From the NCBI GenBank assembly GCA_016709995.1, contig JADJLQ010000001.1:3134001-3198000 (forward strand): DNA of 64,000 nt, written 5' to 3'. The stretch comes from Saprospiraceae bacterium (GTDB lineage Bacteria; Bacteroidota; Bacteroidia; Chitinophagales; Saprospiraceae). Position 1 is the stretch's first letter. Every line of letters begins with the position of its first letter. Both the position numbers and the translations under genes were made by a program. Of this stretch, positions 27,201 to 34,568 are shown piece by piece. The notes under the pieces are model-generated. The model made no database searches. It was not told where the DNA came from and worked only from the letters and a program-made list of their open reading frames with translations.

Positions 27201-27470
27201 ATGACTATTAGAAAATTTGTAGCTGGAGATAGAGTACAGAAACGAAGTGGTGGCCCTATCATGATAGTACAAAAGTATTGTCTTAGACAGCATGTATTCG
27301 GAGGGAATTCTCATAGTGGTCATGATGTCGAATGTGTTTGGTACGAAAACGGAAGAAGAGAATCTGCTATTTTTGACCAACGCACCTTGTCTAAAGTTTC
27401 AATTTTTCCGCCATCATCCCATGTCTATAATAACATTGGTAACATTGGTAAACCTCGCGTTTCAACATAA
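27201..27470 (+). CDS. DUF2158/YodC-like small protein
   Basis: 89 residues. The first half fits the DUF2158 small beta-barrel pattern: FVAGDRVQKRSGGPIMIVQKYC, where the GDxVxxxSGGPxM motif is the family hallmark, followed by DVECVWYENGRRESAIFDQRTL (the VxCxWF...F...L half). The C-terminal tail (about 68-89) includes a duplicated NNIGNIG, from two tandem 9-nt units, and looks non-conserved. Family members are uncharacterised. It has no obvious operon partner. Confidence 0.7.
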   Translation: MTIRKFVAGDRVQKRSGGPIMIVQKYCLRQHVFGGNSHSGHDVECVWYENGRRESAIFDQRTLSKVSIFPPSSHVYNNIGNIGKPRVST

Positions 27471-27872
27471 AAAATTTCAGAATCTTGTACAATGAAATAG
27501 AATGGTGGGGCCAAAACTCGACAATATCTTCATAGTTTGTCATGATGTTTTTACCCAAAATTCTGAACCATGATCACTGGTGCCTACCAGGGCAGTCTGA
27601 TTGGTCATAGATTTCGACTTTGATGTTATATCTGGTTGTACCTAAAGTCTACCTGCGGCCAAAGAGTTTTGTTGTTTAGAAATCCCTGCTAGCGATGTCT
27701 CTAACTTTAGGAATTACTAATCAGCCTTTAACTTGCAAAATAATCCGTTTAATTTTTTATCCTTCGGATGTTAAAAGAAGTTGATTTTCAATTTCTTGTC
27801 AGGGTCAATAAGAGGAAGGATAAATCATTCACATTTGACGGATACCTGTTCTAATGGCTATCTTTGCATCCT
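27471..27872. other. Non-coding interval with promoter at its end
   Basis: About 400 nt without a credible ORF on either strand. I saw no RNA structure or repeat apart from the promoter at 27834-27866. It could hold decayed sequence, but no protein remnant was recognised. Confidence 0.4.
27834..27866 (+). promoter_or_regulatory. Consensus Bacteroidota promoter for the AhpC/TSA-like gene
   Basis: TTTG at 27834-27837 and TATCTTTG at 27859-27866 match the -33 TTTG / -7 TAnnTTTG consensus with a 21-nt spacer. The -7 box ends 6 nt before the ATG at 27873, so the mRNA would be leaderless or nearly so. This also argues against the upstream TTG start at 27864. Confidence 0.6.
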
Positions 27873-28454
27873 ATGTCACAAACAGAATCAAAGATGCTTG
27901 CCTTAGGTACTGCTGCACCTGATTTTAGATTGCCGGATACTATTTCAGGCAAAAGCATTTCATTAAAAGAATTACAGTCTGATCGATGCACCGTCATCAT
28001 GTTTATTTGCAATCATTGTCCTTATGTACTACATGTCAATGCAGAGATCATCCGAATCGCCAATGATTATCTGCCTAAAGGAGTCGCTTTCATAGCTATA
28101 AGTGCTAATGATGCTGTGAAGTATCCTGCGGATGGCCCTGACCAGATGCGATCTCATGCCCTGGCATTGGGTTACCCATTTGTCTATTTGTATGATGAAA
28201 GTCAGGAAGTCGCCAGAGCCTATGATGCTGCCTGTACACCTGATTTTTATGTATTCAATGGCGAAGCAAGCCTGGTGTACCGGGGCAGATTAGATGGGTC
28301 CAGGCCAAAAAACGATCTTCTCCCCACTGGTCAGGATCTAAGGGCTGCGATAGATGCTGTACTGTCAGGAACAGCGGTACCTGATCGTCAATATCCCAGT
28401 GTAGGGTGCAATATAAAGTGGAAGCAAACCGATTTTAATCAATCGATTGCATAA
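27873..28454 (+). CDS. Thioredoxin-fold AhpC/TSA family protein
   Basis: 193 residues from the ATG at 27873; a TTG at 27864 is less likely because the promoter overlaps it. The fold begins ALGTAAPDFRLPDTISGKSISL, typical of AhpC/TSA-type thioredoxins. The redox motif is CNHCPYV (CxxC, about 46-49), then DESQEVARAYDAACTPDFYVF with the cis-Pro, and a conserved C-terminal VGCNIKWK with a third Cys. No signal peptide, so cytosolic. This family occurs widely as thiol-disulfide oxidoreductase or peroxiredoxin-like proteins of unknown partner. The neighbouring gene encodes an exported paralogue fused to a TlpA domain. Confidence 0.88.
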   Translation: MSQTESKMLALGTAAPDFRLPDTISGKSISLKELQSDRCTVIMFICNHCPYVLHVNAEIIRIANDYLPKGVAFIAISANDAVKYPADGPDQMRSHALALGYPFVYLYDESQEVARAYDAACTPDFYVFNGEASLVYRGRLDGSRPKNDLLPTGQDLRAAIDAVLSGTAVPDRQYPSVGCNIKWKQTDFNQSIA

Positions 28455-28506
28455 ACTTTGCTTTCTTAGTATCTTTAGCACTTTAAAAAAAATAATCATC
28501 AAACCT

Positions 28507-29625
28507 ATGATCAGGAAAATTTCAATTTTATTGTTTTTTAGTTTTTGCTTTTCAAGTATGATAAAAGCCGCTGAGGATCCTAAAACCCTGGAGATAGGAG
28601 CCGCTGCTCCGGATTTTAATCTCAAGAGCACTGATGGCAAAATGTATTCTTTAAAAAGCTTTGCATCCGCAAATATTTTGGTTGTGTTATTTACCTGCAA
28701 TCACTGCCCCACTGCCCAGGCCTATGAAGATCGTGTTATAAAATTTGTCAATGATTATAAGTCCAAAAATGTCCGCCTGGTAGCGATCAGCCCCAATTCG
28801 GACAAATCAGTTCTTTTCAATGAGATGGGTTATACCGACCTCAATGATAGCTATGAGGAGATGATCATCCGGTCAAAAGATAAAAGTTTTAATTTCCCTT
28901 ATCTATATGATGGAGCTACCCAGGAGACTTCGCATAAATATGGCGCGGTCGCTACTCCTCATGTTTTTGTATTTGACAAATCCCGAAAACTACAATATCA
29001 GGGCCGTATTGATGACAATGAATATATAGGCAAAGAGTCCATACACAATCTGCGTGATGCAGTCGATGCCATGCTGACGAACAAACCTGTAATGCCTGCC
29101 ACGACCAAAGTCTTTGGCTGTAGTGTCAAATGGGCTGAAAAATCAGTTAACAAAATATCAGAAGTACAAAAATGGGCAGCCGAACCGGTCAACCTTCAAA
29201 AAGCAGATATAACTGCCATCCAGGCTTTGGTTAAAAATGAAGGCAATAAAAAATATCGACTCATCAATGTTTGGGCTACCTGGTGCGGACCCTGCGTAGC
29301 AGAATTCTCCAGCCTGGTCGAATCCGATCATATGTATAGACGCAGAGATTTTGAATTTGTCAGTGTATCAATGGATGCCCCTAAAAGCTATGACAAAGCA
29401 CTTGCCTTCCTCAAAGAAAAATTTGCCTCCAACAAAAATGTAATCTATGATGGTGAGGACAAATATGCTTTGATAGAAGCAGTAGATCCTCAATGGCAGG
29501 GAGCACTGCCCTATACCTTGCTAGTATCTCCCAGCGGTGAGATCGTGCATCGGCAAATGGGGGAGATCGATGTGCTCAAACTGAGAAGAGCCATCGCCGA
29601 TCATATAGGCAGGTATTATGATTAA
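28507..29625 (+). CDS. Exported two-domain thioredoxin: AhpC/TSA-like plus TlpA-like
   Basis: 372 residues from the ATG at 28507. Signal peptide about 1-22 (ending MIKAAE). Domain 1 (about 27-195) is a paralogue of the preceding gene: IGAAAPDFNLKSTDGK, CNHCPTAQAYEDR, ATPHVFVFDKSRKL and the C-terminal FGCSVKWAEK. Domain 2 (about 225-372) is TlpA/ResA-like with INVWATWCGPCVAEFSSL (CxxC near residue 258) and a cis-Pro region GALPYTLLVSPSGEIV. A periplasmic protein with two CxxC centres could pass electrons between domains or to partner proteins. It lies 52 nt after its paralogue, on the same strand. Confidence 0.88.
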   Translation: MIRKISILLFFSFCFSSMIKAAEDPKTLEIGAAAPDFNLKSTDGKMYSLKSFASANILVVLFTCNHCPTAQAYEDRVIKFVNDYKSKNVRLVAISPNSDKSVLFNEMGYTDLNDSYEEMIIRSKDKSFNFPYLYDGATQETSHKYGAVATPHVFVFDKSRKLQYQGRIDDNEYIGKESIHNLRDAVDAMLTNKPVMPATTKVFGCSVKWAEKSVNKISEVQKWAAEPVNLQKADITAIQALVKNEGNKKYRLINVWATWCGPCVAEFSSLVESDHMYRRRDFEFVSVSMDAPKSYDKALAFLKEKFASNKNVIYDGEDKYALIEAVDPQWQGALPYTLLVSPSGEIVHRQMGEIDVLKLRRAIADHIGRYYD

Positions 29626-29707
29626 TTTTTCTTAAACCCTGCGAAAGAAGATCAACTTCCTGGCATCGGATTTATTTTAACTCCATTAACCTATGTAGCT
29701 CATGATA

Positions 29708-29734
29708 GATGGAATGCTGATACAGCATTTTATC
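29708..29734 (+). terminator. Possible terminator hairpin after the thioredoxin genes
   Basis: GATGGAATGCTG (29708-29719) and CAGCATTTTATC (29723-29734) form a 12-bp stem, including two G-U pairs, with a 3-nt loop, followed by ATTTCTATTG. The U-tract is weak, so confidence is limited. Confidence 0.4.
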
Positions 29735-29864
29735 ATTTCTATTGTAGCGAGGATGAGAGCTTCGATCGATTTAGATTATGCTAAAATTTAAAGGAGAGAC
29801 TACCTGAAATCTTCATCTTGGTATATCCGTTTAGATCTGTATTTTTAGAAAAATTTTGCAGACA

Positions 29865-30464
29865 ATGGTAATTGATTTTTTTACTCAAATAAAAGATTTT
29901 GTGAGTCAGCCCTGGCCCTGGTGGGTTGGAGGACCAATGATCGCGGGCATTATGTTCATCTTGCTGCTTTTTGGCAAGGAATTTGGCATTTCGGCCAACT
30001 TCAGAGTGATGTGTGCCGCAGATGGTGCAGATGAGATGGCTGATTTTTTTAAGTTCGATTGGCAATCACAGGGGTGGAATCTATTGGTCGCCCTGGGGTC
30101 CATGTTTGGCGGATATGTAGCTGCCCATTATTTTACTCCTGCAGGACAAAATATAGCCCATGTATCAGATGCGACCGTGGAGCAACTCAAAGGATTGGGG
30201 TTTAATTACCAGCCTGGAGAAGTGCCGCTGGTGCCTCCGTTTTATGAATGGCCTGCATTATTTACGCTCCCTGGATTTCTGGTCATCGTAGTCGGGGGTC
30301 TATTAGTAGGATTTGGTGCCCGCTATGCCGGTGGTTGTACTTCCGGTCATGCGATCAGTGGCATGTCGGCTTTACAGCTGGGCTCCCTCTACGCGGTCAT
30401 AGGATTTTTTGCCGGGGGTTTGTTTATGACCTACGTTTTATTCCCATTCATTTTTCACAACTAA
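29865..30464 (+). CDS. YeeE/YedE-family sulfur transporter, first half-protein
   Basis: 199 residues from the ATG at 29865. Hydrophobic helices at about 18-36, 73-92, 118-138 and 165-190. The central family signature is GFGARYAGGCTSGHAISGMSAL (about 143-164) with the conserved Cys thought to relay thiosulfate sulfur in TsuA/YeeE. A second Cys is in FRVMCAADG (about 48). YeeE/YedE proteins import thiosulfate or related sulfur compounds. In many bacteria the transporter is encoded as two half-size proteins; the second half follows after 16 nt, and isc genes lie convergently downstream. Confidence 0.88.
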   Translation: MVIDFFTQIKDFVSQPWPWWVGGPMIAGIMFILLLFGKEFGISANFRVMCAADGADEMADFFKFDWQSQGWNLLVALGSMFGGYVAAHYFTPAGQNIAHVSDATVEQLKGLGFNYQPGEVPLVPPFYEWPALFTLPGFLVIVVGGLLVGFGARYAGGCTSGHAISGMSALQLGSLYAVIGFFAGGLFMTYVLFPFIFHN

Positions 30465-30480
30465 TTAATTCTCTTTACCA

Positions 30481-30894
30481 ATGAAAATGTCAAGATATAT
30501 TTTGGTGGGTATTCTGCTCGGAATCACCTTGTATAAAACTGAAGCTGTATCCTGGTTTAGAATATTTGAGATGTTCCACTTTCAGTCTTTTCATATGTAT
30601 GGGATCATCATGAGTGCCATCGCTGTTGGAATCGTCATGGTTCAAATCATCAAACGAAAACACCTCAGATCTATTGAAGGTAAAGAGATCGTGATCAATC
30701 CAAAGGATACCAGTTGGAAGAGGTATATCATCGGAGGATTCATTTTCGGGCTTGGATGGGCTTTGGCTGGCGTATGCCCGGGACCTATGTTTATTTTATT
30801 AGGCAGTGGTTATACTGTACTGATTGTATTTTTATTAGCAGCGATGTCAGGTACTTTTGCTTATGGTTATTTTCGCAAAAGATTACCCCACTGA
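30481..30894 (+). CDS. YeeE/YedE-family (DUF6691-like) transporter, second half-protein
   Basis: 137 residues with hydrophobic helices at about 4-20, 36-56, 82-100 and 108-130. The key motif is FIFGLGWALAGVCPGPMFILLGSG (about 83-106), containing the GxCPGP cysteine signature shared by the C-terminal halves of YeeE/YedE proteins. Start at the ATG at 30481, with M3 an alternative. It forms an operon with the first half. The spacing is too clean for a frameshifted single gene; each half has its own start and its own Cys motif. Confidence 0.86.
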   Translation: MKMSRYILVGILLGITLYKTEAVSWFRIFEMFHFQSFHMYGIIMSAIAVGIVMVQIIKRKHLRSIEGKEIVINPKDTSWKRYIIGGFIFGLGWALAGVCPGPMFILLGSGYTVLIVFLLAAMSGTFAYGYFRKRLPH

Positions 30895-30910
30895 TGATTT
30901 GACTTATGAT

Positions 30911-31237
30911 CTACACCGCAAAACTCTCCCCGCAGCCACAAGTCCTGCTGGCATTGGGATTTTCAAAATAAAATCCTTTGCCTTGAAGACCCCCTGAAAA
31001 TTCAAGAATGGTATCAAATAAATAGAGGAAGCTTTTAGTGTCTGTGACGATCTTGATGCCTTTGTCTTCAAAGACCTGGTCTTTGGGACGGCTCTCATTG
31101 TCAAAATCCATATTATACGTTAGCCCGGAGCATCCACCACTGGTCACGCTAACCCGGACAAAATAATCCGGAGTAAGTTTTTCCTTAGCTATGATCTCTT
31201 CAACTCTTTGCTTGGCTATGTCAGATATATAGATCAT
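30911..31237 (-). CDS. iscA: IscA/HesB-family iron-sulfur cluster assembly protein
   Basis: 108 residues. A-type carrier/scaffold taking clusters from IscU to targets. The three-cysteine pattern is complete: GGCSGLTYNMDFD (about 33-45) and the C-terminal CGCGESFAV (about 100-108). The small beta-rich fold fits the family length of about 107. Third gene of the minus-strand iscS-iscU-iscA operon, 12 nt downstream of iscU; its stop is 16 nt from the stop of the convergent YeeE half-gene. Close relatives include ErpA and SufA, so the symbol follows context. Confidence 0.92.
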   Translation of the reverse strand: MIYISDIAKQRVEEIIAKEKLTPDYFVRVSVTSGGCSGLTYNMDFDNESRPKDQVFEDKGIKIVTDTKSFLYLFDTILEFSGGLQGKGFYFENPNASRTCGCGESFAV

Positions 31238-31249
31238 ACTGATTTACGA

Positions 31250-31669
31250 TTAAGCCTGGGCCGTCGCAGTAGGTTCGGTGACGACGATCCCGTTTTTAGT
31301 TTGATAATCTTTGATGGCTGCTTTGATGGCATCTTCTGCTAATACAGAACAGTGGATCTTAACAGGAGGCAGCGCCAACTCTTCCACGATATCCATATTG
31401 TCGATTTTCATCGCATCTTCCAGTGATTTACCTTTGAGCCATTCAGTAGCCAGAGAAGAAGAAGCAATAGCTGATCCGCAACCAAAGGTTTTAAACTTAG
31501 CATCGGTGATGGTACCGGAAGCCTCATCTACTTCTATTTGAAGTCTCATCACATCACCACACTCCGGAGCACCAACGAGCCCGGTACCGACATTCTTTTT
31601 GCCTTTGTCCAGGGTGCCGACATTTTTAGGATGCTGGAAGTGATCGAGTACTTTTTCTGAATAAGCCAT
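31250..31669 (-). CDS. iscU: Iron-sulfur cluster scaffold protein IscU
   Basis: 139 residues. Scaffold on which IscS-derived sulfur and iron assemble a 2Fe-2S cluster. The three ligand cysteines and catalytic Asp are visible: GAPECGDVMRLQ (about 34-45), KTFGCGSAIASSSLATEW (about 63-80) and VKIHCSVLAEDA (about 107). The start MAYSEKVLDHFQHPKNVG is the classic IscU N-terminus. A C-terminal extension (VVTEPTATAQA) is low complexity. It lies between iscS (56 nt upstream) and iscA. Confidence 0.96.
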   Translation of the reverse strand: MAYSEKVLDHFQHPKNVGTLDKGKKNVGTGLVGAPECGDVMRLQIEVDEASGTITDAKFKTFGCGSAIASSSLATEWLKGKSLEDAMKIDNMDIVEELALPPVKIHCSVLAEDAIKAAIKDYQTKNGIVVTEPTATAQA

Positions 31670-31725
31670 AGTATTTATTTTATTTATTGATTATAGAAAC
31701 AATATTGTTGATTAAAAAGTTTTCA

Positions 31726-32940
31726 TTAATGAGAGGCCCAACTGACTTGAGTCAAGTCAATACCTTCTTTATACATTTCCCAGATCGGACTCAACTCCCG
31801 CATATGATTGACTCCTTCTTTGATTGACTCTATAGCAATATCAATGTCTTCATCTGTGGTAAACCGGCCTAAGCTAAATCTCAAAGAAGAATGGGCCAGG
31901 TCATCGCCCAAGCCCAGAGCTACCAAAACATAAGAAGGCTCCAGGGAGGCCGAAGTACAAGCTGATCCTGATGACAAGGCCATCCGCTGATTAAAGGTCA
32001 TCATGAGGCCTTCGCCTTCGACATGTTTAAATGACATATTGGTGACATGAGGCATTCTATGGGCCGGATCTCCGTTGATATAAACTTCTTCCATAGCATT
32101 TTTGAGGGTTGTCTCCAGTCGATCTCTCATGACAGTGATTCTAGCCATATCTGTAGCCATCTCCAGTCTGCAAAGCTCTGCCGCTTTGCCAAAACCTACG
32201 ATGCCGGTGACATTCAGAGTGCCTGAACGCATACCCCGCTCATGACCACCACCGTCCATCTGGGCCGTGACTTTTACCCGGGGGTTTTTGCGACTTACAT
32301 AGAGTGCACCTACTCCTTTTGGGCCATACATTTTATGGGCGGTAAATGCCATCAGATGCACTCCCATTTCGCGGGGATTGACATCGATTTTACCTACAGC
32401 CTGGGTCGCATCACTCATAAATAACACACCATGCCGGGCACAGATATCTCCAATTTCTTTCATAGGTTGGATGACCCCGGTCTCATTATTGGCCCACATC
32501 ACCGATACCAATATAGTAGTAGGTTTGATAGCCGCTTCCAGTTCTGCCAGATTGATCAATCCTTTATCGTTCACCTGGAGATAAGTAATGTCGCCACCCA
32601 GCTCAGACAGGTGCTTGCAGGTATCCAACACTGCTTTGTGCTCTGTGGTCACGGTGATAATATGGTTGCCTTTTTTCTTATACATGTCAAAGACCCCTTT
32701 CAAAGCCAGGTTATCGGCCTCTGTAGCGCCAGAGGTGAAAATGATTTCTTTTGAATCAGCATGAATCAGGGTAGCAATTTGCTCCCGGGCATAATCTACT
32801 GCTTCTTCAGCTTCCCATCCGTAGGGGTGACTGCGGCTGGCTGCATTGCCAAATTTTTCGAAAAAATAGGGCACCATGGTCTCTACTACTCTAGGATCAC
32901 AAGGGGTAGTGGCATTGTTGTCAAGATATACTCTTTTCAT
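31726..32940 (-). CDS. iscS: Cysteine desulfurase IscS
   Basis: 404 residues, PLP-dependent class V aminotransferase fold. It removes sulfur from cysteine as a persulfide for Fe-S cluster assembly and other thiolation. Visible landmarks: YLDNNATTPCDP at the N-terminus, TSGATEADNLALKG, SVMWANNETGVIQP, the PLP lysine in FTAHKMYGPKGVGAL (about 205), and the catalytic cysteine loop SSGSACTSASLEPS (about 330). It starts the iscSUA operon. No iscR, hscA/B or fdx gene is present here, so the cluster is minimal. A TAAATTTG -7-like box sits about 60 nt upstream. Confidence 0.96.
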   Translation of the reverse strand: MKRVYLDNNATTPCDPRVVETMVPYFFEKFGNAASRSHPYGWEAEEAVDYAREQIATLIHADSKEIIFTSGATEADNLALKGVFDMYKKKGNHIITVTTEHKAVLDTCKHLSELGGDITYLQVNDKGLINLAELEAAIKPTTILVSVMWANNETGVIQPMKEIGDICARHGVLFMSDATQAVGKIDVNPREMGVHLMAFTAHKMYGPKGVGALYVSRKNPRVKVTAQMDGGGHERGMRSGTLNVTGIVGFGKAAELCRLEMATDMARITVMRDRLETTLKNAMEEVYINGDPAHRMPHVTNMSFKHVEGEGLMMTFNQRMALSSGSACTSASLEPSYVLVALGLGDDLAHSSLRFSLGRFTTDEDIDIAIESIKEGVNHMRELSPIWEMYKEGIDLTQVSWASH

Positions 32941-33002
32941 TTTAAGCGCTTTATAGATTATTAACTTTTTTAAACCCTATTTGGATTTTGTCTAAGTAAG
33001 GA

Positions 33003-33010
33003 CAAATTTA
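33003..33010 (-). promoter_or_regulatory. Putative -7 box for the isc operon
   Basis: The minus strand reads TAAATTTG, an exact TAnnTTTG match, 62 nt before the iscS start at 32940. The leader between them shows no obvious IscR-type palindrome. Confidence 0.42.
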
Positions 33011-33180
33011 CACTCAAATGGTTTAAAAAGTAATAAAGTTTTTTAGAATTATGTGAGTCTCAACGATTAAGGCTCTTTACCCATCATTTAAAATGCTGAA
33101 CCAAAACATTTCAGATATCTGAAAATGCCGCCCGCAACACCCCCATTCGGACTTTATTTTATGAAAAAATGCCATTTCGC

Positions 33181-33209
33181 TTGACAAATTGGAAAAAGCG
33201 TTCACTTTG
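33181..33209 (+). promoter_or_regulatory. Putative promoter for the wHTH/creD operon
   Basis: TTGAC at 33181 and TCACTTTG at 33202-33209 (one mismatch to TAnnTTTG) are 18 nt apart, 18 nt before the ATG at 33228. It supports that ATG over the TTG at 33189, which would lie inside the promoter. Confidence 0.42.
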
Positions 33210-33227
33210 CATTTCAAAGTACTTTTT

Positions 33228-33854
33228 ATGACACAGTTAACCGATCCTTTCTCCTCGCTGAATGAAATCAAATCTATGATGGAAAAAAGCAGCCGATTTC
33301 TCAGTCTGAGCGGATTGAGTGGAGTGGCTGCAGGATTGATAGGCCTTGCAGGAGCCGGTTTTGCTTACCTGGAATTAACTTCCCAGCAATATGAAGCCAA
33401 GGATATCCCTTCATTGGATGGGTATTTTACTTCTCCCTTGTTTTGTATCGCCATAGTCACCTTAATTATATCCTTGATGGTCGGCTTTCTGTTTACTTAC
33501 CTCAAATCCAAAAAACTTCAGGGCACACTATGGAATCACGCCAGTCGCCGAATGCTGATCAATCTTGGTCTGCCCCTAGTAGCAGGCGGTCTCTACCTTT
33601 TAAAATTGATGGACCTGGGTTATATAAGTATGATAGCCCCTGGGTGTCTGCTATTTTATGGACTTGCGCTGGTCAATGCGAGTAAGTACACACTGGGTGA
33701 TATCAGATACCTGGGGTATATAGAAATAGGCCTGGGAGCCATCAATTTATTGTTATCCGGGTATGGCTTGTATTTTTGGGCCTTAGGTTTTGGGGTGGCC
33801 CACATACTATATGGAGGATACATGTGGAATAAATATGACAAAAAAAGTTCCTGA
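33228..33854 (+). CDS. Six-helix membrane protein of the creD operon
   Basis: 208 residues from the ATG at 33228. A short soluble N-terminus (LTDPFSSLNEIKSMMEKSSRF) precedes hydrophobic helices at about 28-48, 75-95, 112-128, 130-150, 155-175 and 180-198. Proteins of this shape sit upstream of ArsR/MarR-like winged-helix regulators in many Bacteroidota, without a known function. The gene ends TGATG, sharing one base with the regulator's start, so the two are translationally coupled. A membrane-located input to the regulator is inference from position only. Confidence 0.68.
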   Translation: MTQLTDPFSSLNEIKSMMEKSSRFLSLSGLSGVAAGLIGLAGAGFAYLELTSQQYEAKDIPSLDGYFTSPLFCIAIVTLIISLMVGFLFTYLKSKKLQGTLWNHASRRMLINLGLPLVAGGLYLLKLMDLGYISMIAPGCLLFYGLALVNASKYTLGDIRYLGYIEIGLGAINLLLSGYGLYFWALGFGVAHILYGGYMWNKYDKKSS

Positions 33855-34153
33855 TGAAAAACCCCGTTCTTCCATTCAATAAAGTATTTGACAGTCGGGT
33901 GCGCCTGGGCATCATGGGCAGTTTATTGATCAATGAAGAGGTCAATTTTAATCAATTGAAAGAGTGGACCAATGTCACCGATGGCAATCTCGCCTCTCAT
34001 CTCAAATCACTTGAAGATCATGCCTATATCAAAGTGAACAAAGGCTTTATTGGTCGCAAAACCAACACGACCTATGAAGTCACAGACGCAGGGCAAAAGG
34101 CATTCAAAGAACACCTGGCCGCCCTCGAGCATCTTATCAACCAATTAAAATAA
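33854..34153 (+). CDS. Winged-helix transcriptional regulator (HTH_34/MarR-like)
   Basis: 99 residues, a single winged-helix domain. SRVRLGIMGSLLINEEVNFNQLKEWTNVTDGNLASHLKSLEDHAYIKVNKGF fits the helix-turn-helix plus wing of the HTH_34 group: recognition helix TDGNLASHLKSLED (about 43-56) and wing around KGFIGRKTNTTYEVTDAG. The C-terminal helix (AFKEHLAALEHLINQLK) probably mediates dimerisation. Coupled to the preceding membrane protein gene and followed by a small membrane protein and creD, so it probably regulates this operon. Confidence 0.88.
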   Translation: MKNPVLPFNKVFDSRVRLGIMGSLLINEEVNFNQLKEWTNVTDGNLASHLKSLEDHAYIKVNKGFIGRKTNTTYEVTDAGQKAFKEHLAALEHLINQLK

Positions 34154-34198
34154 TCCACCACATTCAATTAAACAATTACCAAGGAAAATAAATTTAAT

Positions 34199-34489
34199 AT
34201 GATTAAGAATAATAACCGACTCCTCATCATCGTGGTCATCGTAGCCTTCCTTTTGCTGATACCATTCATAGCGATGCAGTACACTGAAGAAGTAAGTTGG
34301 AATCTGTCAGATTTTGTAGTCGCTGGAGTCTTGTTGCTCGGCACCGGACTCCTCTGTGAGCTTGTGATCAGGAAAGTAAATCAAAGAGGACTCCGAATAG
34401 TCATCTGTGTAGCCTTGCTTACGATACTCCTCCTCTTATGGGCAGAACTTGCCGTAGGCATCCTCGGGACACCACTGAGTGGTCATTAA
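34199..34489 (+). CDS. Small three-helix membrane protein
   Basis: 96 residues. Strongly hydrophobic segments at about 8-27, 40-57 and 65-86, with short charged ends (MIKNNNR; IRKVNQRG). No known family or catalytic residue. Its place between the winged-helix regulator and creD, in the same direction and with short gaps (45 and 79 nt), makes it a probable operon member. Confidence 0.65.
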   Translation: MIKNNNRLLIIVVIVAFLLLIPFIAMQYTEEVSWNLSDFVVAGVLLLGTGLLCELVIRKVNQRGLRIVICVALLTILLLLWAELAVGILGTPLSGH

Positions 34490-34568
34490 TAACACGAGCT
34501 GATTTGCCCCAGAAAATAGAAGCATTCAAGTAATAAGGTGCAATTATTAAGACGAAAAATAATTTAAC

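Noticed and set aside
29865..30894. The two YeeE/YedE genes as one gene broken by a frameshift
   Set aside because: Each half has its own start, helices and Cys motif, and split two-gene forms are known for this transporter family.
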